A stretch of DNA of 33,650 nt, from assembly GCA_021823165.1 (NCBI GenBank), contig JAKAOS010000009.1, positions 1 to 33,650 on the forward strand, given 5' to 3'. The stretch is from Actinomycetes bacterium. GTDB taxonomy: Bacteria > Actinomycetota > Acidimicrobiia > Acidimicrobiales > JAKAOS01. A program made the translations under genes and the position numbers. Positions 21,110 to 28,636 of the stretch are shown here, piece by piece (the first letter of the stretch is position 1; every line of letters begins with the position of its first letter). The notes below the pieces were generated by a model. That model was not told the origin of the DNA. It saw only the letters and a program-made list of their open reading frames with translations, and did no database searches.

Positions 21110-22432
21110 CTACAGTCCGCCCGAAAGGGCGGATTTCATCTGGTGGGATGCAGTAGCGAGGGCCTGGGAGTCAGATACCGACCCCGAAAGCGCCGCATTG
21201 ACGTTGGCGTAGATGGCGGAGCTGAGCTTGGGGTAGTTCGCTGTCCCTGATGGGCGGGGAATCAGCCGGGTCCCCGAGGCGACTCGCAGGGGAGGAGGCG
21301 TAGTGGGGTCCTTGGCCAGCGCCTGGCGCACCGACTCCACCGTTGGGATCTCGGAGTAGGTCTTCCCAAGGATGGTCTGGGCCTGGGTGGAGGAACTCCA
21401 CTTCACAAAGGTGAGGTCGGCAGCGAGGTTCTTGCTGTGGGGATTTACATACAGGTTCCAGCCGCCGATGGTGGAGTAGCCGGGGTAGGACTGCCCGGCG
21501 AATGTTGGCAGCGGGGCGACTCCCACCTTGCCAACGACCGAGGAGTTGGCCGGAGTCTGGGAGTTGGACCACGCATAATCCCAGTTCCGCAGGAATGCCG
21601 CCTTGCCCGAGTCAAAGGTTGCCATCGCCTGAGGCTCTTGGAAGGTGGAGACGGCCTGGGGGCTCACCCCGCTTGTGATCAAGCTCCTCATGAATCCCAG
21701 CGCCTTTATGGCAGCGGGGGAGTTGATGGTCGGTGTCGTGTAGGACTTGTTGACCGGACTACCGCCAGCGTCGGCCAGATATTCCATGAAGTCACATGTC
21801 AGACCCTCATAGGAGGCGCCCTGCCAGACGAAGCCGTAGGTTACCAGGTGATCCTTCTGGAGAGTTTGGGACTCGCTCATGAGTTGTTCCCAGGTACGCG
21901 GAACTGGGAGGTGTGCCTTTGCGAGCAGGTCCTTGCGGTAGTAGAGGAAGCCCTGGTCTGCATAGAGGGGTGAGGCGTAGACCTGCCCTTTATAGCTGGC
22001 CCCGGCGACAAGCCCGGGAGCAAACCGCTTCCAGTAGCTGGACGGCAGGTGCTTGGACAGCGGCAGTACCAGGCCATGCGCCGCGAACTGGGCCGGCCAG
22101 ATGACGTCACCCATGAAGACATCGGGACTGGAGGAACCGGCCGAGAGCTGGGTTAGGAGTTGGGCCCGGTTCGAATCGGTGTTGGTTGGCGCGCTAACGA
22201 GGTTGATCTTGATCTTCGGATAGCGGGCCTCGAACGCTTTGACCAGGGCGGCACGTATGCCTATCTGAGCGATCGGGCTTGCTGACCAGGTGATGGTTCC
22301 CGAAGCAGAGGAAGAAGAAGATGATGATGACGGCGTGGTGGAGGTTTGATTAGAAGATCCACAAGCCGAAAGCAGTGTGCCTGCCCCGGTCATTGCCGCT
22401 ATGAGCGCCAGTGCCCCCCGGTGGCGTCGCAT
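21110..22432 (-). CDS. orphan CUT1 sugar-binding lipoprotein
   Basis: A 440-residue extracellular solute-binding protein of the maltose/trehalose type. The signal peptide ends in 'LLSAC', a lipobox (Cys about 24), followed by a Ser/Thr-rich tether ('TSTTPSSSSSSSSASG'). It is a clear paralogue of the binding protein at 28637: both share 'VWQGASYEGLTCD', 'LYYRKDLLA', 'FMRSLITSGVSP' and 'PAQFA/AAQFA' regions in the same order. The ATG at 22432 is preferred to 22447 because GGAGG lies seven bases before it. No permease or ATPase gene flanks it, so it probably loads the CUT1 permease encoded at 30-32 kb or elsewhere. Confidence 0.9.
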   Translation of the reverse strand: MRRHRGALALIAAMTGAGTLLSACGSSNQTSTTPSSSSSSSSASGTITWSASPIAQIGIRAALVKAFEARYPKIKINLVSAPTNTDSNRAQLLTQLSAGSSSPDVFMGDVIWPAQFAAHGLVLPLSKHLPSSYWKRFAPGLVAGASYKGQVYASPLYADQGFLYYRKDLLAKAHLPVPRTWEQLMSESQTLQKDHLVTYGFVWQGASYEGLTCDFMEYLADAGGSPVNKSYTTPTINSPAAIKALGFMRSLITSGVSPQAVSTFQEPQAMATFDSGKAAFLRNWDYAWSNSQTPANSSVVGKVGVAPLPTFAGQSYPGYSTIGGWNLYVNPHSKNLAADLTFVKWSSSTQAQTILGKTYSEIPTVESVRQALAKDPTTPPPLRVASGTRLIPRPSGTANYPKLSSAIYANVNAALSGSVSDSQALATASHQMKSALSGGL

Positions 22433-22450
22433 ATGAGTGCCTCCCATTCC

Positions 22451-22475
22451 GGCCGCTGAAAGTCTTGGAGCGGCC
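22451..22475 (-). promoter_or_regulatory. 5' leader hairpin GGCCGCT/AGCGGCC
   Basis: A perfect 7-bp stem with an 11-base loop ends 18 bases before the ATG of the orphan binding protein, immediately upstream of its Shine-Dalgarno. It could stabilise the mRNA or modulate initiation. Confidence 0.4.
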
Positions 22476-22550
22476 TCTTAGTGCGATCCGGGTCTCGGAT
22501 AGTCGCGGGTGGGATTATGTCATTGCTTTTGAGCCATGTGGTGCATTGCC

Positions 22551-22564
22551 GGCACATTTGTGCC
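22551..22564. promoter_or_regulatory. palindrome GGCACA-TT-TGTGCC
   Basis: Perfect 6-bp arms about 120 bases upstream of the orphan binding-protein start, in the spacer before the Ser/Thr-rich protein gene. It is an operator candidate. No matching site is seen upstream of the paralogue at 28.6 kb. Confidence 0.35.
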
Positions 22565-22579
22565 CACGAAGCTCGACTT

Positions 22580-22999
22580 CTAGGAAGTGGGAGGAGCGGA
22601 ACTAGACGTCGTCGTGGTGGTCGATGCTGACGCGGCAGTTGTGGTGGGCGACGAGGTTGTCGTTGTATTCACCGGAGCGGAGCTGGTGGTCGTCGCCGAT
22701 GTCGTGGTGGTGGAAGAGGACGGCGCGGAGGTTGTTGCAGGCCTTTTCACCTTTGTAGTGGTGGTGGTAGTGGCCGAGGCAACGGTGGTGGTCGGGGCCA
22801 CCGTGGTGGTGGTGGGGGCGACGACGCCCGTTTGTGACAGATTGGTGGCGGCACTTTTTTGCGTTGCCGGTGTGGGATTTAGCCGCATGTATGCCAAGAG
22901 GAGTACGACAAAGGCAATAGCCAGGATCACCGTGGAGCGCCTCGGCCTCCTGGACCAGAGGTTGAGGTCCCTTATGCGGGGCCATTGGCGATCAGCCAT
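22580..22999 (-). CDS. membrane-anchored Ser/Thr-rich protein
   Basis: A 139-residue protein: a basic N-terminus ('RIRDLNLWSRRPRRS'), one membrane span ('TVILAIAFVVLLLAYM', about 23-38), then an extracytoplasmic tail composed almost wholly of Thr, Ser, Ala, Pro and Val ('TTTTVAPTTTVASATTTTTT'). It contains no fold beyond a disordered stalk, and such tails are commonly O-mannosylated in actinobacteria. Its ATG overlaps the end of mscS by eight bases, so it is translated from the same message and may be an accessory of the channel. Low complexity makes homology searching hard. Confidence 0.65.
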   Translation of the reverse strand: MADRQWPRIRDLNLWSRRPRRSTVILAIAFVVLLLAYMRLNPTPATQKSAATNLSQTGVVAPTTTTVAPTTTVASATTTTTTKVKRPATTSAPSSSTTTTSATTTSSAPVNTTTTSSPTTTAASASTTTTTSSSAPPTS

Positions 23000-23930
23000 G
23001 CCCGGCCGATCCGGTGCCCTGGGCTCCGCCCGGTGGCTTGATCGGGCCCGCGGTGCCCGAAGATGTCCCAGGTGAGGTTGGGATCTGAGGAGTCATGGCG
23101 GGGCTGGCTATTGCGGCCTCCCGAAGTGCAGCTGACGCGCCCTGGCGGAAGTGCCGCGCCACCTCCCACTGCTTTCCCGGAAGGGTGCGGACCGTTATCC
23201 GCACTGTGTAGTAGCCGACCTGGATCGATTCAACCCCGGTGACAATGGGCTCGCCGAGCAGCAATGCCTTGATCGCCTCCTGGTTGGCAGCGGCAGCTGC
23301 GGCCTGTTTCAGCACGGCAATCACCTTGGCTGCGTCCTCCTGGGCGGCTACGGGGAGATCCACAACCGCCTGGGACCAGCCTCGGGAGAGGTTGGTCACC
23401 TGGCGTAGTTCGCCGTTGGGGATGACGATGAGCTCTCCACCCGCGGCCCGAAGTTCGGTGACCCGCAGCGTCAACCTCTCCACCGTTCCCGAGGTGCCGG
23501 TTGCCGATCCCGGCTGTGAGATCTGTACGACGTCACCGATGCCGAACTGCCGTTCGGCAAACAGGAAGAAGCCCGAGAGGAGATCCTGCACGATGCGCTG
23601 GGCCCCAAAGCCCAATGCCGCACCCAAAAGGGTGGCGGGCGCGACCAGGGTGGTGAGGGGAAGCCCGAAGTGCATGAGGGCCAAGATCGCCGCTACGAAG
23701 TAGATGAGGCTGATCGCCACCCACTCGCCGACCTGGATGACTGCGTGGTGGTAGCGGGATTCCTCGGCCACGGTCGGGAGGGAGGATGACATGGCGGTAC
23801 GTTGGGCTAAAAGACGCGTCGCCTGTCCCGCAAGGGCGCGCACCAGGCGGGCCAGGAGCACCGCCCCGATCGCGATCAAGACGATGATCAGCCCGTCTTT
23901 TTTCAACCAGTCGCCAGGCTGGCTCAGCAA
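22992..23930 (-). CDS. MscS-family mechanosensitive channel
   Basis: A 312-residue small-conductance channel that opens under membrane tension to release solutes on osmotic downshift. Three membrane helices come first; the pore-lining TM3 and following signature read 'GAALGFGAQRIVQDLLSGFFLFAERQFGIGDVV', a classic MscS motif. A beta domain ('GTSGTVERLTLRVTELRAAGG', 'VIPNGELRQVTNLSR') and a C-terminal alpha/beta domain follow. I start at TTG 23930 because a perfect GGAGGT lies nine bases upstream; the track start at 23975 includes that ribosome site inside the ORF. The C-terminus extends into a Pro/Gly-rich tail ('TSPGTSSGTAGPIKPPGG'). Confidence 0.88.
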   Translation of the reverse strand: MLSQPGDWLKKDGLIIVLIAIGAVLLARLVRALAGQATRLLAQRTAMSSSLPTVAEESRYHHAVIQVGEWVAISLIYFVAAILALMHFGLPLTTLVAPATLLGAALGFGAQRIVQDLLSGFFLFAERQFGIGDVVQISQPGSATGTSGTVERLTLRVTELRAAGGELIVIPNGELRQVTNLSRGWSQAVVDLPVAAQEDAAKVIAVLKQAAAAAANQEAIKALLLGEPIVTGVESIQVGYYTVRITVRTLPGKQWEVARHFRQGASAALREAAIASPAMTPQIPTSPGTSSGTAGPIKPPGGAQGTGSAGHG

Positions 23931-23989
23931 CTCAGTCCCACCTCCTCTCCCTGTCAGATTCCTTCCCCGCCGCACGAGACGCTAATGGC

Positions 23990-24009
23990 AGAGCCCGAAT
24001 AAGGGCTCT
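23990..24009 (-). terminator. hairpin AGAGCCC/GGGCTCT
   Basis: A perfect 7-bp stem with loop GAATAA lies between the antiporter stop and the mscS start. It probably ends the htpX-pspAB-antiporter transcript, though it lacks a T-tract. Confidence 0.45.
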
Positions 24010-24104
24010 GGGAGGCCACCTGAATGCTCAACCGGTCCCGGCGGGTGATCCTGGTCGGGAGGCCACCTGAATGCTCAACCGGTCCCGGCGGGGTGATCCT
24101 GGTC
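24010..24104. repeat. 47/48-bp tandem duplication at the antiporter stop
   Basis: The block GGGAGGCCACCTGAATGCTC...GATCCTGGTC occurs at 24010-24056 and, with one extra G, at 24057-24104. The right copy holds the last antiporter codons and its stop; the left copy is a non-coding echo downstream. It looks like a recent duplication, and the single-base difference changes the reading frame between copies. Confidence 0.9.
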
Positions 24105-25292
24105 GCCCACGGCTATGCCAAGGCGTTGGAGGACCCAGGGAATGCTTGCCCCCTGCACCAGCACCGAGGCAGTGACGACCACAAAGACCATCTCATACAG
24201 GCGCTTGCCCCCTTCCACCCCGGCGCTGAATGCAAATGCTGCCAGCAGAATCGGGACGGCGCCTTTGAGACCGGCCCAGGCCACAAAAATCCTTTCACCG
24301 GCCTTGAGGCGGGTGAGCGCCAGAAAACCTGCGGTCGCCAGGGGGCGTGCCACAAGGGCAAGGATGGCCGCCAGAACTAGGCCGTAGGCCCAGATCATGT
24401 GCTTGCCGAGCTCGGTGAAGGGCACGGTCAGCCCCAGTGCGGTAAAGACGAGGATCTCCGCCAGCGAGGCGAGGATCGAGTGGAACGTGAGCACCTCTGG
24501 CTTGTAGGCCAAATCGCAGTCTGCCAGCAGCGCCCCGGCCACAAAGACCGCAACGAAGCCGGAGCCTCCTGCGACGCTTGCCAACCCAAAGACGATTGCC
24601 GCGGCAGCCAGGGTGCGCAGGGGCTGTATTCCCTGCCTCGTTACCATCGAGCGTTTCATCACCCAGGCGAGGATCATGCCGCCCACCCCACCCACGGCTA
24701 TCCCGATACCCAGTTGCAGGCCGAAGCTGGCCGCAGCCGCCGCCAGGGTGCCCCGGTGGTGGATGCTGGCAAGGATGGCAACCATCAAAGATATGCCCAC
24801 CGGGTCGTTGGCCCCCGACTCACCCTTCAAGATCAGGTCACTGCTGCCCAGGATTTCGTGCTGGCCCAGCACCGAGAACATCACCGCGGGATCGGTGGGG
24901 GCGAGGGCGGTTCCCATCAACAGGGCAAAGATCCACGATCCGCCCAGAATCTCTTTTACCACCACCGCCATGATCCCCGCCGTTAGGAAGGTCGACCCGA
25001 TCCCAAGGGCTGCCACCGGCGCCGCCACCCCGCGCAGGCGGTGCAAGCCGAGTTGGAGGCCTCCGTCAAAAAGTATGAGGATCAAAGCAACGGTCGCAGC
25101 CCCCTGCACGGCGTGCACCGTGAAAAACGATGCAATGCCCGGCGAGATCGCCGATGCCGTGGAGGCGACCAGCAACAGGATCGCCGGGGCTGGGAGCAAA
25201 AGCCGGCGAGCAAAATGCGACGAAGCCAGTGCCATGGCTGTCCCGATACCGGCGAGGAGAACCTCGAGGCCGATCAGGTCGACTTGGCTCAC
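24075..25292 (-). CDS. monovalent cation:proton antiporter (CPA1/NhaP-like)
   Basis: A 405-residue membrane protein with about twelve helices. Ion-site motifs are visible: 'GTALAPTDPAVMFSVLG' and 'LKGESGANDPVGISLMVAI', the Asn-Asp pair typical of CPA1 sodium or potassium/proton exchangers, which move protons against monovalent cations to control pH and ion balance. The track ORF begins at 25580, but the first 96 residues are non-membrane and overlap pspAB; the GTG at 25292 ('VSQVDLIGLEVLLAG') is the natural start, 52 bases after pspAB. The C-terminal cytoplasmic RCK/TrkA domain of KefB-type proteins is absent. The stop lies in a tandem duplication. Confidence 0.85.
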   Translation of the reverse strand: MSQVDLIGLEVLLAGIGTAMALASSHFARRLLLPAPAILLLVASTASAISPGIASFFTVHAVQGAATVALILILFDGGLQLGLHRLRGVAAPVAALGIGSTFLTAGIMAVVVKEILGGSWIFALLMGTALAPTDPAVMFSVLGQHEILGSSDLILKGESGANDPVGISLMVAILASIHHRGTLAAAAASFGLQLGIGIAVGGVGGMILAWVMKRSMVTRQGIQPLRTLAAAAIVFGLASVAGGSGFVAVFVAGALLADCDLAYKPEVLTFHSILASLAEILVFTALGLTVPFTELGKHMIWAYGLVLAAILALVARPLATAGFLALTRLKAGERIFVAWAGLKGAVPILLAAFAFSAGVEGGKRLYEMVFVVVTASVLVQGASIPWVLQRLGIAVGDQDHPAGTG

Positions 25293-25344
25293 CGCTGGAC
25301 CGTTCCGTCTCTCCCGCTTTTCGCAGGACCACTCTTGGCAGGGG

Positions 25345-25917
25345 TCAATCGAGTGGCATTCCCCAAAGGGGGAACCAACGGGACACGTCCTGTTCGATTG
25401 GGAGATCCTTGCCCGCCAAAGCCCGCAGCCGCAGTTCTGCTTCGTTGTCACGCCGCTGGCCCGACCTCGGGGCGAAGGGGTAGAAGGTGCCCCGCTTGTA
25501 GAGGTAGATGAGATAGAGGGGGGCATCGGGGCCGGTAAAAGAGAATGCGGAGCACAGCAGCTGGGGCCCGAAGCCTGCATCCTGGAGGCTTGCGTTCACC
25601 ATGTGGGCCTTGGTGACCACATCTTCAAGGCTGTCTGAGTGCAGCACGATCCACTGGTAGCCATATTCGTCGTCGCTGCGTTTCCACGAGCGACCGGCTT
25701 CTGCTGCACCATCTATGTCCAGCACCGCCGACAGCTCGGCTTCTACGTCGGAGAAGGCTATGCCGCTTGCGGGCTTGAAGCAGACCGCGGCGTCTCCTTG
25801 CCCCTGCAGATCCATGGAGGCCTGCAGGGTGACGGCCGCCGAGGAGAGAGCGAAGAGCTGGTCCAAGTTGGCCTGGGCCGGCTTCGAGCGGCCCAGGAGT
25901 GCGTCGAAGAATCCCAT
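25345..25917 (-). CDS. pspAB: PspA-associated protein PspAB
   Basis: A 190-residue soluble protein opening 'MGFFDALLGRSKPAQANLDQLFALSSAAVTLQ', which matches the actinobacterial PspAB family as I know it. PspAB genes commonly sit beside htpX and are linked to phage-shock and membrane-stress responses. No catalytic motif is visible. Its ATG overlaps the htpX stop by one base, so both are translated together. The partner PspA and PspAA genes are not in this window. Identification rests on the N-terminal pattern plus the htpX neighbour. Confidence 0.8.
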   Translation of the reverse strand: MGFFDALLGRSKPAQANLDQLFALSSAAVTLQASMDLQGQGDAAVCFKPASGIAFSDVEAELSAVLDIDGAAEAGRSWKRSDDEYGYQWIVLHSDSLEDVVTKAHMVNASLQDAGFGPQLLCSAFSFTGPDAPLYLIYLYKRGTFYPFAPRSGQRRDNEAELRLRALAGKDLPIEQDVSRWFPLWGMPLD

Positions 25918-26840
25918 CAGCCCCTGCGCCCCAGCTCTCCTTCGAGCCGCTCCAGCTGGGCGAGGCGCACCTCGAGCGACGGATGGGTGGCGAACAAGGT
26001 GGAAACGGAAAGCCCAGAGGTGAGTGCCGGGGCGAAGTAGAAGGCGTTGAAGTGTTCGGCCTTGCGCAAGTCTGCCGTCGGGATCCGGCCCATCTCGCCG
26101 GTGACCTTGGTAAGGGCCGACGCCAGGAGCATGGGCTTGCCGATCAAGATCGCTCCCGAGCGGTCCGCTGCGAGTTCACGGTAGCGGGATAGAGCGCGTG
26201 TAAGCAGGAAGCTGATGGCGTAGACCACCATCGAAATCAGGATCACCCCAATCTCGAACATCGCGAACTGCTCCGCCTGCCGCCGGTCACGGCCGTAGCC
26301 ACCGCCGAACATGCCTGCGTAAAAGGCCATCCTTGTGAGTAGGCCGGCCGCTATGCCCAAGAAGCTGGCAATGGTCATTACCGCAACATCCCGGTGCGCC
26401 ACATGGGACAGTTCGTGGGATAGCACGGCCTCGACCTCCGGCTCATCGAGCCGGCGCAACAGGCCGGTTGTCACGCAGACGACGGAGCTGGAGGGACTCC
26501 GCCCCGTTGCAAAGGCGTTGGGCAAATCGACATCGGCGATGGCGACTTTCGGCTTTGGCATGTCGGCCAGGGCACAAAGCCTGTCCACCACTGCATGAAG
26601 ACCCGGCGCCTCCTGTTCGGAGACGAGGTGCCCACCCATCGAGAAAAGCGCAATGCGGTCGGAGAACCAGAACTGGGCAAGCCCGATTCCGATGGCGATC
26701 ACAAGGATCAGGACGGTCTGCACGCCCACGGCAACCAGGGCTGCCACGAATGCGACATAGAGCAGGCCGATAAGGAAAACCGTGAATCCCATACGTGCCG
26801 ACAGCCCGCGGTCCTTGGGGAAGCGGCTAGTTCCTGCCAT
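25917..26840 (-). CDS. htpX: HtpX membrane zinc metalloprotease
   Basis: A 307-residue M48 protease that degrades damaged or misfolded membrane proteins, with its active site facing the cytoplasm. Two membrane helices at the N-terminus ('FTVFLIGLLYVAFVAALVAVGVQTVLILVIAIG') precede the zinc site His142-Glu143-x-x-His146 ('SHELSHVAHRDV'). Two more helices follow. The third ligand Glu is expected in 'SRYRELAADRSGA'. The 'DLPNAFATGRSP' segment is family-typical. The ATG follows GAGGAGGTGGCC, a strong ribosome site. First gene of a htpX-pspAB-antiporter series. Confidence 0.93.
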   Translation of the reverse strand: MAGTSRFPKDRGLSARMGFTVFLIGLLYVAFVAALVAVGVQTVLILVIAIGIGLAQFWFSDRIALFSMGGHLVSEQEAPGLHAVVDRLCALADMPKPKVAIADVDLPNAFATGRSPSSSVVCVTTGLLRRLDEPEVEAVLSHELSHVAHRDVAVMTIASFLGIAAGLLTRMAFYAGMFGGGYGRDRRQAEQFAMFEIGVILISMVVYAISFLLTRALSRYRELAADRSGAILIGKPMLLASALTKVTGEMGRIPTADLRKAEHFNAFYFAPALTSGLSVSTLFATHPSLEVRLAQLERLEGELGRRG

Positions 26841-26884
26841 CAGGCCACCTCCTCAAACTCGGCTGCGTAGCCACCTCTGCCACG

Positions 26885-26902
26885 CATCATCATTATCATT
26901 AT
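26885..26902 (-). promoter_or_regulatory. GATAATGATAATGATGATG tract upstream of htpX
   Basis: On the minus strand an AT-rich trinucleotide tract supplies two overlapping GATAAT hexamers (-10-like) about 50 bases before the htpX start, in otherwise GC-rich DNA. No obvious -35 is seen. Confidence 0.35.
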
Positions 26903-26995
26903 CGCTGGCTTGGGCCCCGGCCCAGCCGCATGGGGCGAATATTGCCATAACCAGCCGGTGACAGGTTCCCGGGTTCGGCTTTCCGGACGCCTTGG

Positions 26996-28456
26996 TCAGC
27001 CGTGTGGGATGGCAAGTTGCTCCAATGCGCCAGCGATGCGTGCCAGGGATCGCTCACGCCCGAGTATGGCTATGGATTCGAAAAGCGGAGGCCCCACGCT
27101 GCGGCCGGTCAGGGCAAGGCGGATCGGGGCCTGCGCCTTGCGGAGAGACAGGCCCAACTGCTCCGCCATCTGCCGTGCCGCCCGCTCCAGTTCCTCCGGG
27201 ATCCATTTGTGATCGGCGAGAAAATCCTCGGCGCCAAAGACCTCGGCGGCCGCGAGCAACACCTCTTTGCCTACCGGGTCCGCCTGTAGTTTTGCCCAGC
27301 TCGCAGCCTCGTAGTCGACCCGGTCCACAAAGAGGAAAGAAACCATTCCCGGAATCTCTCCCAGCACCGATACCCGGGATTGAACCAGAGGCGCGATCCT
27401 GGCGAAGGCCTCTTCGTCAAAGCCTGTTGCAAACCACGGCTCGGCCTCCAAAAACGGCCGGGCGACCTCGGCGAAACGCTCTACTGGCTGGCTCCGTATC
27501 CAGACGCCGTTGAAGTGGGAGAGCTTTTTGGTATCGAAGTAGGCGGGGGAGTGATTGACCCGCTCGATGGAAAAGCGAGCAACGAGCTCTTCCAGGGATA
27601 GAACCTCGTTGCCATCCTCGGGGCCCCATCCCAAAAGAGCGAGGTAGTTCACCATGGCCTCGGGCAGGAATCCCTTTTGCCGGTAATCCTCCAGCGCTAC
27701 TGGATCACGGCGTTTGGAAAGTTTCTGACGCCTCTCGTTGACCAGCATGGGCAGGTGGGCAAAGCTCGGCAATCTTCCCGCCCCCAGCGCGGCCCACAGG
27801 AGTTGGTACTTGGGCGTGTTGGAGAGGTGGTCCTCGCCCCTTATCACCTCGGTAATGCCCTGGTCGGCGTCGTCTACGGCGTTGCAGAGCAGGAACAGGG
27901 GCGATCCGTTGGAACGGAGCAGGACGAAGTCCTCGATGTCGGCGTTGGCGAAGCTGACGGTTCCCCTGATGCGGTCCGATACGACGGTCTCTCCCGTTTT
28001 GGGAGTGGCGAAGCGCAGGATCCTGCCCGGCCCCCGGTCCAGGCCGCGTTCCCGGCAATAGCCGTCATAGCCAGGGGGACGGCCCGCTGCCTTGGCCCGG
28101 GCGTCGATCTCCTCCCGGGTGCATTGGCACCAATATGCATAGCCAGCCGAGGCCAGCCCGCTGGCCGCCTCTGCGTAGCGGGCGGTCCTTTCGGATTGGA
28201 AGACGGGGCCCTCGTCCCAATCCAGGCCAAGCCACTGGAGTGCATCGAGGATGCCCTGGACCCATGCGGCATTGCCCCGATCGGCGTCGGAGTCCTCGAT
28301 CCGCAAAAGGAAGGTCCCCCCGCCCTGTCTGGCTACGAGCCAGTTGTACAGGGCGGTGCGAGCACTACCCACGTGGAAAAAACCGGTCGGGGAGGGAGCG
28401 AACCTCACCCGGGCGGCATCACCTTGAGCATTTGGGGCGCGAAGCTGGACCGACAC
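26996..28456 (-). CDS. gltX: glutamyl-tRNA synthetase
   Basis: A 486-residue class I aminoacyl-tRNA synthetase, the normal length for bacterial GluRS, which charges tRNA-Glu with glutamate. The HIGH-type signature is 'FAPSPTGFFHVGSARTAL' (about 19-36) and the KMSKS-type loop is 'KLSKRRD' at Lys245. The zinc-region-like 'YWCQCTREEIDARAKAAGRPPGYDGYCR' retains three cysteines. C-terminal 'FVDRVDYEA' and the anticodon-binding helical part are complete. It is convergent with nothing nearby and divergent from the CUT1 operon across a 180-base spacer. If the genome lacks glnS it would also charge tRNA-Gln for GatCAB, which cannot be judged here. Confidence 0.95.
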   Translation of the reverse strand: MSVQLRAPNAQGDAARVRFAPSPTGFFHVGSARTALYNWLVARQGGGTFLLRIEDSDADRGNAAWVQGILDALQWLGLDWDEGPVFQSERTARYAEAASGLASAGYAYWCQCTREEIDARAKAAGRPPGYDGYCRERGLDRGPGRILRFATPKTGETVVSDRIRGTVSFANADIEDFVLLRSNGSPLFLLCNAVDDADQGITEVIRGEDHLSNTPKYQLLWAALGAGRLPSFAHLPMLVNERRQKLSKRRDPVALEDYRQKGFLPEAMVNYLALLGWGPEDGNEVLSLEELVARFSIERVNHSPAYFDTKKLSHFNGVWIRSQPVERFAEVARPFLEAEPWFATGFDEEAFARIAPLVQSRVSVLGEIPGMVSFLFVDRVDYEAASWAKLQADPVGKEVLLAAAEVFGAEDFLADHKWIPEELERAARQMAEQLGLSLRKAQAPIRLALTGRSVGPPLFESIAILGRERSLARIAGALEQLAIPHG

Positions 28457-28636
28457 GACAAATCAGCCTACGGTGTCTCGCGGCTGCTGCCTCGTCCGAG
28501 GGGTGAATGCGCGGTTGAAAAGAACGAGCGGGGGAGAAAGACGAGGTGGCCGGCGCAGCGAAACGCCGTCAGCGGAGGGGGGTCCGTGCGAGCGGGCCGC
28601 GTTCCGTTGGGCTAATGAGGACAAGGAGACAAATTC

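Noticed and set aside
22160-22180. GGTTCGAATC resembling a tRNA T-loop
   Set aside because: Lies inside the orphan binding-protein gene and no acceptor or anticodon stem can be drawn around it.
22587-23075. 162-residue Val-rich plus-strand ORF
   Set aside because: It is the complement of the Thr-rich ACC/ACG codons of the minus-strand stalk protein, which has the better start and operon context.
24613-25638. 341-residue plus-strand ORF
   Set aside because: Antisense to the antiporter and pspAB, Arg/Pro/Ser-rich, no motif.
27677-28615. 312-residue plus-strand ORF opposite gltX
   Set aside because: gltX on the minus strand carries both synthetase signatures; this frame is its complement.
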